The notes below the pieces were generated by a model. The model saw only the letters and a program-made list of their open reading frames with translations. It made no database searches and was not told the origin of the DNA. The translations under genes and the position numbers were made by a program. From an uncultured Pelagibacteraceae bacterium (GTDB lineage Bacteria; Pseudomonadota; Alphaproteobacteria; Pelagibacterales; Pelagibacteraceae): a stretch of 64,000 nt of DNA. Shown one piece after another: positions 27,567-38,503 of the stretch (the first letter of the stretch is position 1; the number at the start of each line of letters is the position of its first letter). The DNA is taken from assembly GCA_902615435.1 (NCBI GenBank), contig CACMOZ010000001.1, forward strand, positions 1 through 64,000. The letters run 5' to 3'.

Positions 27567-29719
27567 TTTTTTATTGCTTTTTTAGGTTTTGTGCCTGGCA
27601 TACCCATAGTTGATCTCCCTTTTGGGTAAACCTTACTTTTTAAATTATATTGAGAAATTTTAGGATTTAAAGTTATTTCAAGTTCAGTTGCTTCCAGTTT
27701 TCTCATTTCATCTCTCAATTTTGCTGCTTCCTCAAACTCCAGGTTAGAAGCAGCTTCTTTCATTTTTCTATTCAATGCTTTTAGATGTTTTTTTAAGTTT
27801 CCACCTACGTTTGAACCCTCGCTAATTTTTATGTAATCTTTTTCGTAAACAGACTCTAAAATATCGCTTATTTCTTTTTTTACAGACTCTGCAGTTATTC
27901 CATTTTTTTTATTATATTCTAATTGTTTATTTCTTCTTCTCTCTGTTTCCTTAATGGCTTTATCAATACTTTTTGTGACTTTATCGGCATATAAAATTAC
28001 TTTACCATCTATATTTCGAGCTGCCCTTCCAATAGTTTGTATTAAAGAAGTTTCTGATCTTAAAAAACCCTCTTTATCCGCATCTAATATAGCCACCAAT
28101 GCACACTCAGGAATATCTAGTCCTTCTCTCAATAAGTTAATACCGACAAGAATATCAAATACTCCCATTCTTAAATCTCTAATAATTTCAATTCTTTCAA
28201 GAGTATCGATATCGGAGTGCATATATCTTACTTTAAGACCATTTTCATGTAAATATTCAGTAAGATCTTCTGCCATCTTTTTAGTAAGTGTTGTTGCAAG
28301 AACTCTGTAACCTTTTTTTACAATTTCTTTTGCTTCATGCATAAGATCGTCAACCTGAGTTTTGGCTGGTCTTATTTCTACCGTAGGATCTATTAAACCT
28401 GTTGGTCTAATGATTTGGTCAATGTGTTTATTGTTAGTTTGTTTCAGTTCCCATGGACCCGGAGTAGCAGATACGAACACAGTTTGTGTTCTCATTAAAT
28501 CCCACTCTTCAAACTTTAAAGGTCTATTATCCATACAGGACGGCAGTCTAAACCCATACTCGGCCAATGTACTTTTCCTTGTGCGGTCTCCTTTATACAT
28601 TCCATTCAATTGAGGAACAGTTACATGACTTTCATCTACAAATATAATCGCGTTATCTGGAAAATATTCAAATAGAGTAGGTGGAGGTTCTCCAGCTTTT
28701 CTACCAGACAAAAATCTTGAATAATTTTCAATGCCTGCACAAGTTCCAGTCGCTTCAATCATTTCTAAATCAAATTTAGTTCTTTCTCTTAATCGCTGCT
28801 CTTCTAAAAGCTTATTATTTTCTCTGTGTTTTTTTAATGTTTCAGCTAATTCAGATTTTATTTGTCTTATAGCTTGTTCGATAGTTGGTTTAGGAGTTAT
28901 GTAGTGGCTATTAGCGTAAATTTTAATAATAGAGTAATCGTTAGTTTTATCACCAGTAAGTGGATCAAACTCTTCAATTTTTTCTAATTTATTAAAATTT
29001 AAACTTATTCTCCAGGCTCTATCCTCTAAATGAGATGGAAAGATTTCTAAATTTTCTCCTCTTACCCTAAAAGTTCCTCTAAAAAAATTTTGATCATTTC
29101 TTTTGTACTGTAAATTTATAAAAGCTCTAATTAAATCATCTCGTTCATATTCATAATTTTTTTTTAAAGTAATTGTCATTTTTGAGTAGGCCTCTACTGA
29201 ACCTAAACCATAAATACATGAGACACTTGCTACAATAATTACATCATCTCTTTCTAGTAACGATCTAGTTGCGGAATGCCTCATACGATCTATTTGTTCA
29301 TTTATTGAAGCCTCTTTTTCTATATAAGTATCTGATCTGGGCACGTAAGCTTCTGGAGTGTAATAATCATAATATGAAACAAAATATTCAACAGCGTTGT
29401 CTGGAAAAAAACTTTTGAACTCACCGTATAATTGAGCAGCTAAAGTCTTATTTGGCGCTAGAATAAGAGCTGGCCTATTAGCCTTTTCGATAACTTTTGC
29501 CATTGTAAAAGTTTTACCCGATCCAGTAACCCCCAAAAGCACTTGTTCTTGTTTGTTATCTTTTAAGTTTTTTAGTATTTGCTTTATAGCCTCCGGTTGG
29601 TCCCCGCTAGGTTGAAAATCACTTTTGATTTTAAAGTTAATACCTCCCTCTAACTTCTTAATTTTTTTAGAGTTATTAACCTCTAGGTCAGCTAATTTTT
29701 CTTGATAAGTATTTTGCAT
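27548..29719 (-). CDS. uvrB: Excinuclease ABC subunit B
   Basis: A 723-residue helicase-like damage-verification subunit. Walker [10 protein letters not shown] is at about 63-71, the beta-hairpin region [12 protein letters not shown] follows near 116, DESH lies near 363, and the helicase motif VI IGRAARN is near 568-574; a C-terminal UVR motif ([13 protein letters not shown]) binds UvrC. A lysine-rich C-terminal tail ends the protein. It leads the uvrB-SDR-folB-uvrC-pgsA operon and is divergent from aspC with a 38-base gap. Confidence 0.97.
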   Translation of the reverse strand: MQNTYQEKLADLEVNNSKKIKKLEGGINFKIKSDFQPSGDQPEAIKQILKNLKDNKQEQVLLGVTGSGKTFTMAKVIEKANRPALILAPNKTLAAQLYGEFKSFFPDNAVEYFVSYYDYYTPEAYVPRSDTYIEKEASINEQIDRMRHSATRSLLERDDVIIVASVSCIYGLGSVEAYSKMTITLKKNYEYERDDLIRAFINLQYKRNDQNFFRGTFRVRGENLEIFPSHLEDRAWRISLNFNKLEKIEEFDPLTGDKTNDYSIIKIYANSHYITPKPTIEQAIRQIKSELAETLKKHRENNKLLEEQRLRERTKFDLEMIEATGTCAGIENYSRFLSGRKAGEPPPTLFEYFPDNAIIFVDESHVTVPQLNGMYKGDRTRKSTLAEYGFRLPSCMDNRPLKFEEWDLMRTQTVFVSATPGPWELKQTNNKHIDQIIRPTGLIDPTVEIRPAKTQVDDLMHEAKEIVKKGYRVLATTLTKKMAEDLTEYLHENGLKVRYMHSDIDTLERIEIIRDLRMGVFDILVGINLLREGLDIPECALVAILDADKEGFLRSETSLIQTIGRAARNIDGKVILYADKVTKSIDKAIKETERRRNKQLEYNKKNGITAESVKKEISDILESVYEKDYIKISEGSNVGGNLKKHLKALNRKMKEAASNLEFEEAAKLRDEMRKLEATELEITLNPKISQYNLKSKVYPKGRSTMGMPGTKPKKAIKKWKPKK

Positions 29720-29751
29720 TATATGTTAATAGTATTTATAAATTATTATAA

Positions 29752-30942
<1,191 letters not shown>

Positions 30943-30962
30943 ATAATAAATTATTGATTTTC

Positions 30963-31712
30963 TTATTTTAAGTTTTTAATTTTTCCACCATCAATCGATA
31001 AATTTTTGAAATTTGAATTTCTATTTCTTATTAATTTTAAAACAAGTTTTGAAATTTCATCTGGTTTGTTCGGCCTCTTAATCTTATCGGCTTTACATCT
31101 TTCTTTAAGTAGTCTGTTTACACTTTTTCTAAAAATCTTAGAATCTGTTTCTAATAATTTTTGCAATCTTCCAGTCAGGGTCATTCCCGGATGAATAATT
31201 GAAACAGAAACTTTATCAATTTTACCCTGCATAGCTAAGGCTTTTGAAAAATTATTTAAAGCAGAGTTTACTGCCCCACCAATCATAAAAGTATGAGAAG
31301 GGTTTCTGGCTGCACCACCGCCAATGTTAATTACTTTACCTTTATTTTTTTTAAGAACTGGCCATAAAGCTCTACTTAATCTTACAGCTGCTTTAAATTT
31401 TAAATTAAAACCATCATCCCAAATATTATCTTTTAAATTTAAAAACTTCCCTCCTTTAGTCGCACCAGCAACATTAATTAAATAATTTAGTCTTTTTATT
31501 TTTTTTCCAATATCATTACACGCAGATAAAGATCTTAAATCCTTAGCAATGATGAAAGAATTTTTCGGGTGCCTTAAATTATTTTTAATACTTTTTAATT
31601 TCTTTTTTGATCTTGATACTAAAATGACTTTAATTTTGTTGTTATTTAGTTCGTAAGCAATAGCTGCACCTATTCCTTGACTTGCTCCAGTTATCAAAGC
31701 TGTTTTTATCAT
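30963..31712 (-). CDS. SDR-fold protein lacking the catalytic Ser-Tyr-Lys set
   Basis: A 249-residue SDR with a good cofactor half: TGASQGIG at 8-15 and NVAGAT at 80-85. The active-site half is altered: where SDRs have a serine the chain reads NIGGGAARN (129-137), and where the Y-xxx-K motif should be it reads MIGGAVNSAL (143-152) with neither tyrosine nor lysine. A normal dehydrogenase activity is therefore doubtful; it could bind NAD(P) or have a changed reaction. It is coupled by a 4-base overlap to the hydratase-like gene upstream. Confidence 0.75.
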   Translation of the reverse strand: MIKTALITGASQGIGAAIAYELNNNKIKVILVSRSKKKLKSIKNNLRHPKNSFIIAKDLRSLSACNDIGKKIKRLNYLINVAGATKGGKFLNLKDNIWDDGFNLKFKAAVRLSRALWPVLKKNKGKVINIGGGAARNPSHTFMIGGAVNSALNNFSKALAMQGKIDKVSVSIIHPGMTLTGRLQKLLETDSKIFRKSVNRLLKERCKADKIKRPNKPDEISKLVLKLIRNRNSNFKNLSIDGGKIKNLK

Positions 31713-32488
31713 GATACCTTAATTTTAATATTCCCTAAATTTTCATAATTAACAACTATTTTATCATTCATCTTTATAACGTAAGGTTGAGTTAAAGAAC
31801 CACAAAGGAGATAATCTCCTTTATTAAAAATCATATTTTTTTCTTTAAACTCATCTATAAAAGCTTTTAATGAAACTTTAGGATCTATTCTTTTTGAACC
31901 AGTAAAAAAAGGTTCAGTTAATTGGTCATTTATTTTTAAGGTAATTTTGACATTGTTTATTTCAACATTTTTCCAATTTTTAATTTCATTACCTATGATT
32001 ATTTTCCCCCCGTTTCCATGATCAGAGATACCCAAATACATTTGAGTTAATTTACTAAACTTTTCTTTTGAACTTTGTACATATCGAGATGAAGTAATAT
32101 CTATGGCTGTAAATAGGCTTAAGTTATGGAGTTCACTATTTAAATTATCATCAATTTTATAGTCTTTATTAAATTTAAAAGCATATTCACACTCAAGATT
32201 TGATGCAGGAATATCATCAAATTTTATTTCGCAATCAGGTTCTAAAATTGTTTCTTCAAATATTTTTCCAGGAACTGGACCGTCAAAGCCTTCTTCTTTT
32301 TGCACCTCCTTAGCAACTGCTCCTATTTTCCATCCAACTGTTTTTTTATTTAACTTTTTATAAAAAATGTTCAGGGCTTTATAAGCTTCGTCACGTGTTT
32401 TAGGTATTTCATTATTATTAAATTTATTTAGGTCTACTAACTTCTTGTTCAACCAAGCATCTGCTAAATCGCTTCCTAACTTATTCAT
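31709..32488 (-). CDS. 2-keto-4-pentenoate hydratase-like protein (MhpD/FAH superfamily)
   Basis: A 259-residue enzyme of the fumarylacetoacetase-like fold, hydratase/decarboxylase branch. Visible signatures are VGWKIGAVAKEVQ near 55-67, the metal-binding NLECEYAFKF near 117-126 and the closing GDYLLCGSLTQPY segment near 224-236. MhpD hydrates 2-hydroxypenta-2,4-dienoate in aromatic meta-cleavage; related proteins decarboxylate 4-oxalocrotonate. The substrate here is unknown. It precedes the altered SDR in a two-gene operon divergent from the DUF1907 gene. Confidence 0.75.
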   Translation of the reverse strand: MNKLGSDLADAWLNKKLVDLNKFNNNEIPKTRDEAYKALNIFYKKLNKKTVGWKIGAVAKEVQKEEGFDGPVPGKIFEETILEPDCEIKFDDIPASNLECEYAFKFNKDYKIDDNLNSELHNLSLFTAIDITSSRYVQSSKEKFSKLTQMYLGISDHGNGGKIIIGNEIKNWKNVEINNVKITLKINDQLTEPFFTGSKRIDPKVSLKAFIDEFKEKNMIFNKGDYLLCGSLTQPYVIKMNDKIVVNYENLGNIKIKVS

Positions 32489-32552
32489 ATAATAATTATA
32501 TATAATATTTAGATTTAATTTGATTATCTAATTTTTATAGTATTAATACAAT

Positions 32553-33518
32553 ATGGAATTAACAATTAAAAAAGCGCAATTTGCTAAAACTTCTTTAGAA
32601 CAAATTTCAGAGGCTTTAAAAAAAGGGTTACAAAAAAATTACAAATTAGTTGAAATATCAATTGTTGATTGTCCAAACTTAAAACAATGGGATTGTCCAG
32701 CTGAAGGGTTAAGCGGTAATCAAAAAATAATTGATGTAGGTGGTGAACCTTACATGCATGATAAAAAATTGATTGGTGCTGAGTTTGACTATGAAGAAAT
32801 AGCAAAAAAAATTGGTTCAGAAAAATCTTATGCGCTCGGTGCTGGTTCTGGCGCTATGTCATGCCTTGGTGGCCATTGCGGTGAATTGGTAATCAATGAA
32901 AACCTCATAACAAATGAGTCTAGATCAATCATTGCACAAGTGGATGAAAATCAAAAATGCAAATCATCAAAATACACTGCTCGTAAACATGGAGGGTTAG
33001 GAAATATTTATTATTCAGATGGAAAGCCGGGGAAGGTTATTAAGATTAAAATTAAGGGCAGGTTAGGCAAACAAGGTTCATTACCTCAAGCAATGAGAAC
33101 TGCCTTAAAAGAAAATTTATCAACTGAAAATGACAATCACTTTGCTGTTGCAGGTGTTTTTAGAATATTAAACGGTAAAATTAAATCTCATGTTCAGCCA
33201 GACTACGATACAATAAAACATGAATACTACGATCCTAAACAAATGAAATGTGTAAAAGATTTTTTAAAATTTTATGAACCAATCGGACCTCATTTTCAGT
33301 GCTATTCGATACTTTGGACTGGAGATCCAACAGGAGGAAAGCTAAACTTAAGAGAGTCAGGAGAACATACTCATTTTCATTCTTACAAAGGAACACAAGA
33401 TGCTGGTCACTATCATTTTGATGTCACTCCTGAAGAAATTGAATATGAATGTTACTTCAATATTCCTGAAGAAGTTCATAGAGTAAATAATATATACAAA
33501 GAACTAGCCTCTAAATAA
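32553..33518 (+). CDS. DUF1907 (C11orf54/PTD012-like) zinc enzyme
   Basis: A 321-residue protein resembling human PTD012/C11orf54, an ester-hydrolase-like zinc protein. Its HxH-x9-H zinc motif is present as H274, H276 and H286 within EHTHFHSYKGTQDAGHYHFD, and the glycine-rich YALGAGSGAMSCLGGHCGE stretch (93-111) is typical of the family. In-cell substrate is not known for bacterial members. It leads a plus-strand set of three with a winged-helix protein and a PanB-like enzyme, which suggests a small regulated catabolic unit. Confidence 0.72.
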   Translation: MELTIKKAQFAKTSLEQISEALKKGLQKNYKLVEISIVDCPNLKQWDCPAEGLSGNQKIIDVGGEPYMHDKKLIGAEFDYEEIAKKIGSEKSYALGAGSGAMSCLGGHCGELVINENLITNESRSIIAQVDENQKCKSSKYTARKHGGLGNIYYSDGKPGKVIKIKIKGRLGKQGSLPQAMRTALKENLSTENDNHFAVAGVFRILNGKIKSHVQPDYDTIKHEYYDPKQMKCVKDFLKFYEPIGPHFQCYSILWTGDPTGGKLNLRESGEHTHFHSYKGTQDAGHYHFDVTPEEIEYECYFNIPEEVHRVNNIYKELASK

Positions 33519-33571
33519 TCATAAGAAATCATTGATATGAATAAATATTTTAATTAAAATTTAAAATATTT

Positions 33572-33958
33572 ATGGTGGCTAGCTCTAATAAAAGACTAAA
33601 AAAGATAACTAAATTATCTGAAATTTCTCTAAAGGATTTTACTGATAAAGCACAAAATGAAGTTTTGAATTGGTTTTCTATGACCCCAGCACATTGGGTC
33701 ATGCTTCATAGGGTTATGATTTCTTTTTTTAAAGGTGAGACGGTAACTAAAAATCAGCTCATAAGGTTTGTTGAAAAATCTTATATGACTTCAAATGCCT
33801 ATATCGATGCAGCTGTAAAAAAAAATTACTTTAAAACTATTAGAAACACAAATGATAAAAGATCTATATTTATTTTACCGACAGAATTGACTGTTAAAGA
33901 GTTTGAAAAATATGTTGCTAAAAGAGCTTGGCTTTACAAGGATATTAATTTGAAATGA
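33572..33958 (+). CDS. Small MarR-like winged-helix protein
   Basis: A 128-residue protein without a clear named family. Residues 30-115 look like a winged helix: a helix with TPAHWVMLHRVMISFF, a helix-turn-helix around VTKNQLIRFVEKSYMTSNAYIDAAVKK, and a wing with NTNDKRSIFILP, where NDKR resembles the D-x-R wing of MarR proteins. It overlaps the PanB-like start by 4 bases and probably regulates the local genes. Function is inference from fold pattern and context. Confidence 0.6.
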   Translation: MVASSNKRLKKITKLSEISLKDFTDKAQNEVLNWFSMTPAHWVMLHRVMISFFKGETVTKNQLIRFVEKSYMTSNAYIDAAVKKNYFKTIRNTNDKRSIFILPTELTVKEFEKYVAKRAWLYKDINLK

Positions 33959-34767
33959 AAAATATTTATACATGGGCTGCTCAACCAGCTCAAAGAAATA
34001 TCACAGTTGGAGAAATTATTGCCGCAAAGGGGAAAAAAGTTTTAACTCAAGTTACAGCCAACAATGCTTTAGAGGCAAAAGCTGCAGAAGAAGCAGGTTT
34101 TGATATGATTATTGGAAGTGCGTATAATGTAAAAAAAGTTAGAGAGGGATCTAAAAAACTTTTTTATACAGCCGCTTTAGAATTACATAATTATCAAACA
34201 GCTGAAGACGTTTTACGTGGTGCTTTTACTGCATTGGAGAACGGAGCTGACGCGGTAATGACTGCTAGAAGTATGGATGTTGTTTCAATGCTAGCAAAAG
34301 AAGATGTTCCAGTGATGGGTCATCTAGGCTTGGTCCCAAGAAAATCAACTTGGATTGGAGGATTAAGAGCAGTTGGAAAAACTGCTGAAGAAGCATACGA
34401 ATTATATAAAAGATTTAAAAGATTGGAAGAAGCAGGTGCTTTCTCTGCCGAATGTGAAGTTATTCCAGAAAATGTAATGGGTGAAATATCGAAAAGAACA
34501 AAAATTTCTACTGTTTCTTTAGGATCAGGAAAAAAAGCTGATGTAATGTACTTATTTATGAATGATATTTGCGGTGAACAAGAAAAATCTCCACGCCACG
34601 CTAAAGCTTATATAAATCTAAAAAAAATGAGAGAAGATATTGAAATTGAAAGAGTTAAAGCGCTTAAAGCATTTATTAAAGATAGTTTAGAGGGGAAATT
34701 TCCTGGACCTGAAAATTCAGTAAATGTTAGTGAAGAAATTCTAGAAAATTTTAAGAAGAAACTTTAA
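33955..34767 (+). CDS. PanB-like (ketopantoate hydroxymethyltransferase superfamily) enzyme with altered active site
   Basis: A 270-residue TIM-barrel protein related to PanB. Retained are VMGHLGLVPRKS at 120-131 with the family histidine H123, and the glutamate segment ECEVIP at 166-171. Lost are the acidic metal ligands: the VGDS loop is IIGSAY (52-57), the second aspartate strand reads LFYTAALEL, and the VKIEGG lysine/glutamate strand is VMTARS (101-106). Ketopantoate synthesis is therefore unlikely; another aldolase or lyase reaction on a 2-oxo acid is possible. It is translationally coupled to the winged-helix gene. Confidence 0.72.
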   Translation: MKNIYTWAAQPAQRNITVGEIIAAKGKKVLTQVTANNALEAKAAEEAGFDMIIGSAYNVKKVREGSKKLFYTAALELHNYQTAEDVLRGAFTALENGADAVMTARSMDVVSMLAKEDVPVMGHLGLVPRKSTWIGGLRAVGKTAEEAYELYKRFKRLEEAGAFSAECEVIPENVMGEISKRTKISTVSLGSGKKADVMYLFMNDICGEQEKSPRHAKAYINLKKMREDIEIERVKALKAFIKDSLEGKFPGPENSVNVSEEILENFKKKL

Positions 34768-35687
34768 TCCTTTTTAATAGGTATAGTTGGGTGTCTAGTA
34801 GTGGATGTAACTATATTTACTCCTAATTTTGCTTCCCTTAATATAATATAAAGACCTGCTCCAATAATTAAAATACTACCGATATAAACATTGATTGTTG
34901 GTATATCTTTAAATATTAAATAACCCAAAATTCCCCCAGCTAATATTTGAATGTACTGTGCAGATGCAAAAATTGATGACGGCAAATGTCTCGCTGAGTT
35001 AATTACAAATATAATTCCTATCCCTCTTAAAATGCCAGATCCTAAATTAGTTACTAAATCATTTAAAGGCATGGGTTTATAGAAATAAACAGCTATTAAT
35101 GACGAAAATAATATCATCAATAATTTACCGTAGATTAAAAACGAGTATAACGTTTCTTGGTGCCCATATTTTCTCACAATTAAATAACTTGCTGTAGGAA
35201 ATAAAGGCATAAGAATAGCTATTATCCCTATTTTGGTAAACTCACTACCTAAAGGGTCAATTGCGATAATCGCACCAATAAATCCTACACCAGTAGCAAA
35301 ATATCTTCGCCAGCTTACTTTTTCATTTAAAAAGATTGCTCCACCAATAGTCAACAATAAAGGAATAGTAAAGATTATACTATAAAGAGTAGTTAGTGGA
35401 AGAAAGAAAGTAGAATATATAAAGCAACTCATTGCTAAAAACATAGTTAAAGTCCTAAAGAAATGAACAGTGAAGTTAGCTTTTCTTATTTTATGCCACG
35501 CATTTTTCCATTGAGTATAGATGACCACAGTAATCAATGCAGCAATAGATGCAAATAAAACAATTTGAGTTGCGTGATATCTTGTAATTAAATCTTTATT
35601 AACCGTATCTTGGCAGACAAACAAAAAATACCCAAGTAAAGCGAGGGCGAAGTCTTTGTAATAGACTCCTTTAGTAACTGATTGCAT
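34764..35687 (-). CDS. EamA/DMT-superfamily transporter
   Basis: A 307-residue membrane protein with about ten hydrophobic helices arranged as two EamA repeats; the second starts near residue 160. Such proteins are often exporters or facilitators of amino acids and small metabolites. It is the last gene of the minus-strand operon, 3 bases after the PhyH-type oxygenase gene, so it may move the product of that pathway. Substrate unknown. Confidence 0.85.
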   Translation of the reverse strand: MQSVTKGVYYKDFALALLGYFLFVCQDTVNKDLITRYHATQIVLFASIAALITVVIYTQWKNAWHKIRKANFTVHFFRTLTMFLAMSCFIYSTFFLPLTTLYSIIFTIPLLLTIGGAIFLNEKVSWRRYFATGVGFIGAIIAIDPLGSEFTKIGIIAILMPLFPTASYLIVRKYGHQETLYSFLIYGKLLMILFSSLIAVYFYKPMPLNDLVTNLGSGILRGIGIIFVINSARHLPSSIFASAQYIQILAGGILGYLIFKDIPTINVYIGSILIIGAGLYIILREAKLGVNIVTSTTRHPTIPIKKD

Positions 35688-35690
35688 TAA

Positions 35691-36680
35691 TTAAGAAGAT
35701 ATAATATTTGTTAAATCTCTTCTGTTTCCTTTAAAAGTTGGTAATGGATATTTATAAGACCATTTTCTTGGAATGCATTTTACTTTAGCTTCTTCCCATA
35801 AAGCAATCCACTGTTTGTAATTTTGTACTTTGATTTTGTTTTTGCTTTTACTTTTGACAATAAAACTAGGTAATGGATCTCTTCCAGAAGGCTGGCCTGC
35901 TTTATTATATCTTAAGTCCATACTTATTCTAAAATTTTTAGATTTATTTGGAAGCGAACAATGGAGTAGATATTTATTTAATAATATTATATCTCCAACA
36001 TCTGCTTCAAGAGCAATTGATGGCAATTTATCAATCATCTCTTTACCTTTTATTTCTACCTGCCCTTTGCTGCCTGTAACATGATTAACTAATCCGTATT
36101 TATGACTTTCTTTTACAGCAAGCATACAGCCGTTTTCAATTCTTGTTCTAGTAAAAGGTATCCAACAAGTTACTAATTCAGTACCTTTCTGTCCTTTTTT
36201 ATTCATTACGCCAGCATCTTGATGCCATGGAGTTCTGCCAACTAATCCATCATGAAGATTTTTACTTAAAATTCTTTTTTCAGGTTGTTTTATTCTTGAA
36301 TTCTGACAAGGATTAGAAGCTATCTCGGGTCCTAGAATTTTTTCAATCTTATCTAAAATCTTTTTATTTTTAATTAAATTCCATATTGATTGACTTGCAA
36401 AAAAATCACTATTAGCATTTATATTGTTCTGAGGAAGTCTTATGTTAAAATATTGATCTAGTTCAGGAATTCTTAACCCTACTAAGTAAGAATATTTTCT
36501 TTTAAAATTATATTTTAAAACTTTAACTTTATCTTTCTTTGGTACAAATCTATGAACAAGTCTGTCCATAATAAATGCCATATCATTTAAAACTGGTTCT
36601 AAATCTTCTTTATAATCTAATACGCCTTTGAGTCTTATAAAACCTTGTTTCTCAAAAACTTTTTTTATGTTCTGGCTCAT
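35691..36680 (-). CDS. Phytanoyl-CoA dioxygenase (PhyH) family 2OG-Fe(II) oxygenase
   Basis: A 329-residue double-stranded beta-helix oxygenase. The iron triad is intact: H153 and D155 in PWHQDAGVM and H240 in LLHCSLPNKS, with R251 in RISMDLRY as the 2-oxoglutarate-binding arginine. Family members hydroxylate small molecules at unactivated carbons, giving succinate and CO2. It follows livG after 36 bases, so it belongs to the transporter operon; hydroxylation of the imported compound is an inference. Confidence 0.85.
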   Translation of the reverse strand: MSQNIKKVFEKQGFIRLKGVLDYKEDLEPVLNDMAFIMDRLVHRFVPKKDKVKVLKYNFKRKYSYLVGLRIPELDQYFNIRLPQNNINANSDFFASQSIWNLIKNKKILDKIEKILGPEIASNPCQNSRIKQPEKRILSKNLHDGLVGRTPWHQDAGVMNKKGQKGTELVTCWIPFTRTRIENGCMLAVKESHKYGLVNHVTGSKGQVEIKGKEMIDKLPSIALEADVGDIILLNKYLLHCSLPNKSKNFRISMDLRYNKAGQPSGRDPLPSFIVKSKSKNKIKVQNYKQWIALWEEAKVKCIPRKWSYKYPLPTFKGNRRDLTNIISS

Positions 36681-36716
36681 TGAATCAAGTTGAAAATTAA
36701 TATTACCAAATCGATA

Positions 36717-37514
36717 TTAAACTGCAAGTGCCTTTCTCATTTCTTCATCGTCCATTTTTTTACCCAAATATGCCTCGATCACAGCGTTGTCATCTTTAAC
36801 TTGAGCTGGAGTGCCCTCTGCAATTTTCTGGCCGTGGTCAAAAACAGTTACTGAATTACAAGTATCCATTACGACTTTTAAAATATGCTCTATAATAATA
36901 AGAGTAAGGCCATACTTTTCTTTCAGCTGCATGATTATTTTCATTAAATTATCAACATTGACCGGCGATAATCCAGCTGCTGGTTCATCTAACATTAATA
37001 ATTTAGGTTTCATAGCAATAGCTCTAGCTAGAACTAAAAGTCTTCTCTGGCCTCCAGAAAGTTCACTTGCATTCAGCTCTGCATAATCAGCTAAACCAAC
37101 AAATGATAGCAATTCCATCATTTCTTCTTTAATTGCTCTTTCTTGATCCCAGATTTTTTTTCTTCCTATGACTGCATCGAAAAACTTATAAGGAACTCTA
37201 GTATGATACCCCGACATAACATTATTTATAACTGTCATATCTTGATAAAGTCTAAGTAATTGGAACGTTCTTGATAAACCATAACTAGCAATCTCATGTG
37301 GAGGAGTAAAAGTAATATCATGACCATCAAATTCAATATAACTGCCAGGATCACTATCATAGATGCCAGAAACCAAATTGAAAAATGTACTTTTTCCTGA
37401 TCCATTAGGACCAATTATTCCTCTGATTTCATTTTTAGGAAGCTCAAAATCAACTTTATTCATGGCTTTAAGACCACCAAAAGATTTTGAGAGTTGTTTA
37501 GTTTTTAAAAGCAT
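36717..37514 (-). CDS. livG: HAAT-family ABC transporter ATP-binding protein LivG
   Basis: A 265-residue ATPase with Walker A GPNGSGKST near 35-43, signature LSGGQRRL near 151-158, Walker B LLMLDEPAAG near 171-180 and the switch histidine in IIIEHILK. The longer loop between Walker A and signature is typical of LivG rather than LivF. It energises import with LivF, LivH and LivM. It overlaps the livM stop by one base. Confidence 0.93.
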   Translation of the reverse strand: MLLKTKQLSKSFGGLKAMNKVDFELPKNEIRGIIGPNGSGKSTFFNLVSGIYDSDPGSYIEFDGHDITFTPPHEIASYGLSRTFQLLRLYQDMTVINNVMSGYHTRVPYKFFDAVIGRKKIWDQERAIKEEMMELLSFVGLADYAELNASELSGGQRRLLVLARAIAMKPKLLMLDEPAAGLSPVNVDNLMKIIMQLKEKYGLTLIIIEHILKVVMDTCNSVTVFDHGQKIAEGTPAQVKDDNAVIEAYLGKKMDDEEMRKALAV

Positions 37515-38503
37515 TATGTTTTTTCTGTTCCAGTTTTCTTTTTAAATCTCTTTTCTAAAAAATATCTGTCAATAAAACCCCCTAAACCCTTTGGCATAAA
37601 TAAAATCGTTAATACAATTGTTAAACCAAATATTAAAAGCTGATATTTATATAATGGTCTAGTTAAGTCATAAACAATTGTAATTACTATAGCGCCAATA
37701 ATTCCACCCCAAATATGACCGAGACCTCCTAGGACAACCATGGCCAAGAAGGTTACCATTTCTATAACTGTGTAATTATTAGGATGAATGTACCCTGGAG
37801 GCATGTGAGCATAAACTGCACCTGCAGCACCAGCGAACATAGCGCTCAGAATAAAAGCTAAGATTTTATATTTTTTTACATTAATTCCAGCGGCTGCAGC
37901 ACAAATTGGATCCTCTCTTATAGACATAAAAGCTCTTCCAACTCCAGATCTTAAAATACTAAATGAAAAATAAACTGCAATAATCATTACAGTCATCGAA
38001 ATAAAATAATATCTATCAGGTGAGTCAAAATTAAATCCCATTAAAGATGGAGTGGGGATATCAGAAATTCCAAATGTTGATCTGAAAAAATTTCCATTCT
38101 CAATAAATAATCTTATTGCTTCACCTCCGCCCAGTGTAGCTAAGGCTAAATAAGGCCCTTCCAATCTAAAGGAAGGAATTCCCATTGCTACGCCAAAAAA
38201 CGCTGTAACTATTATTGCGATGGGTAAAGTTACCCAAAAGCCAAGGCCTAAATATAAGAATAATGTACCTGCAGTATATGAGCCTACCGCAAACAGACCA
38301 ACATGCCCTACTGTAACTTGACCACAGTAGCCCTTAACAATATTAAGTCCTGCAGCAACAACAATGTTTACAAATATTAATGTTGCAAGGTGGGACTGGT
38401 AAACATCTGTGAATACAACTGACGGAACAAAAGCTAAAATTACGAAAGCAATAATAAAAGCTATGAATGGATAATCTCGTATAATTGATTTAAATTTTTC
38501 CAT
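37514..38503 (-). CDS. livM: HAAT-family ABC transporter permease LivM
   Basis: A 329-residue permease with eight or more membrane helices. The LivM coupling region is present, GRAFMSIREDPICAAAAGIN near 198-217, as is the VVLGGLGHIWGGIIGA segment near 263-278. It pairs with LivH, which is encoded on the divergent operon. Its start overlaps the stop of the 2OG oxygenase gene by one base. Confidence 0.93.
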   Translation of the reverse strand: MEKFKSIIRDYPFIAFIIAFVILAFVPSVVFTDVYQSHLATLIFVNIVVAAGLNIVKGYCGQVTVGHVGLFAVGSYTAGTLFLYLGLGFWVTLPIAIIVTAFFGVAMGIPSFRLEGPYLALATLGGGEAIRLFIENGNFFRSTFGISDIPTPSLMGFNFDSPDRYYFISMTVMIIAVYFSFSILRSGVGRAFMSIREDPICAAAAGINVKKYKILAFILSAMFAGAAGAVYAHMPPGYIHPNNYTVIEMVTFLAMVVLGGLGHIWGGIIGAIVITIVYDLTRPLYKYQLLIFGLTIVLTILFMPKGLGGFIDRYFLEKRFKKKTGTEKT

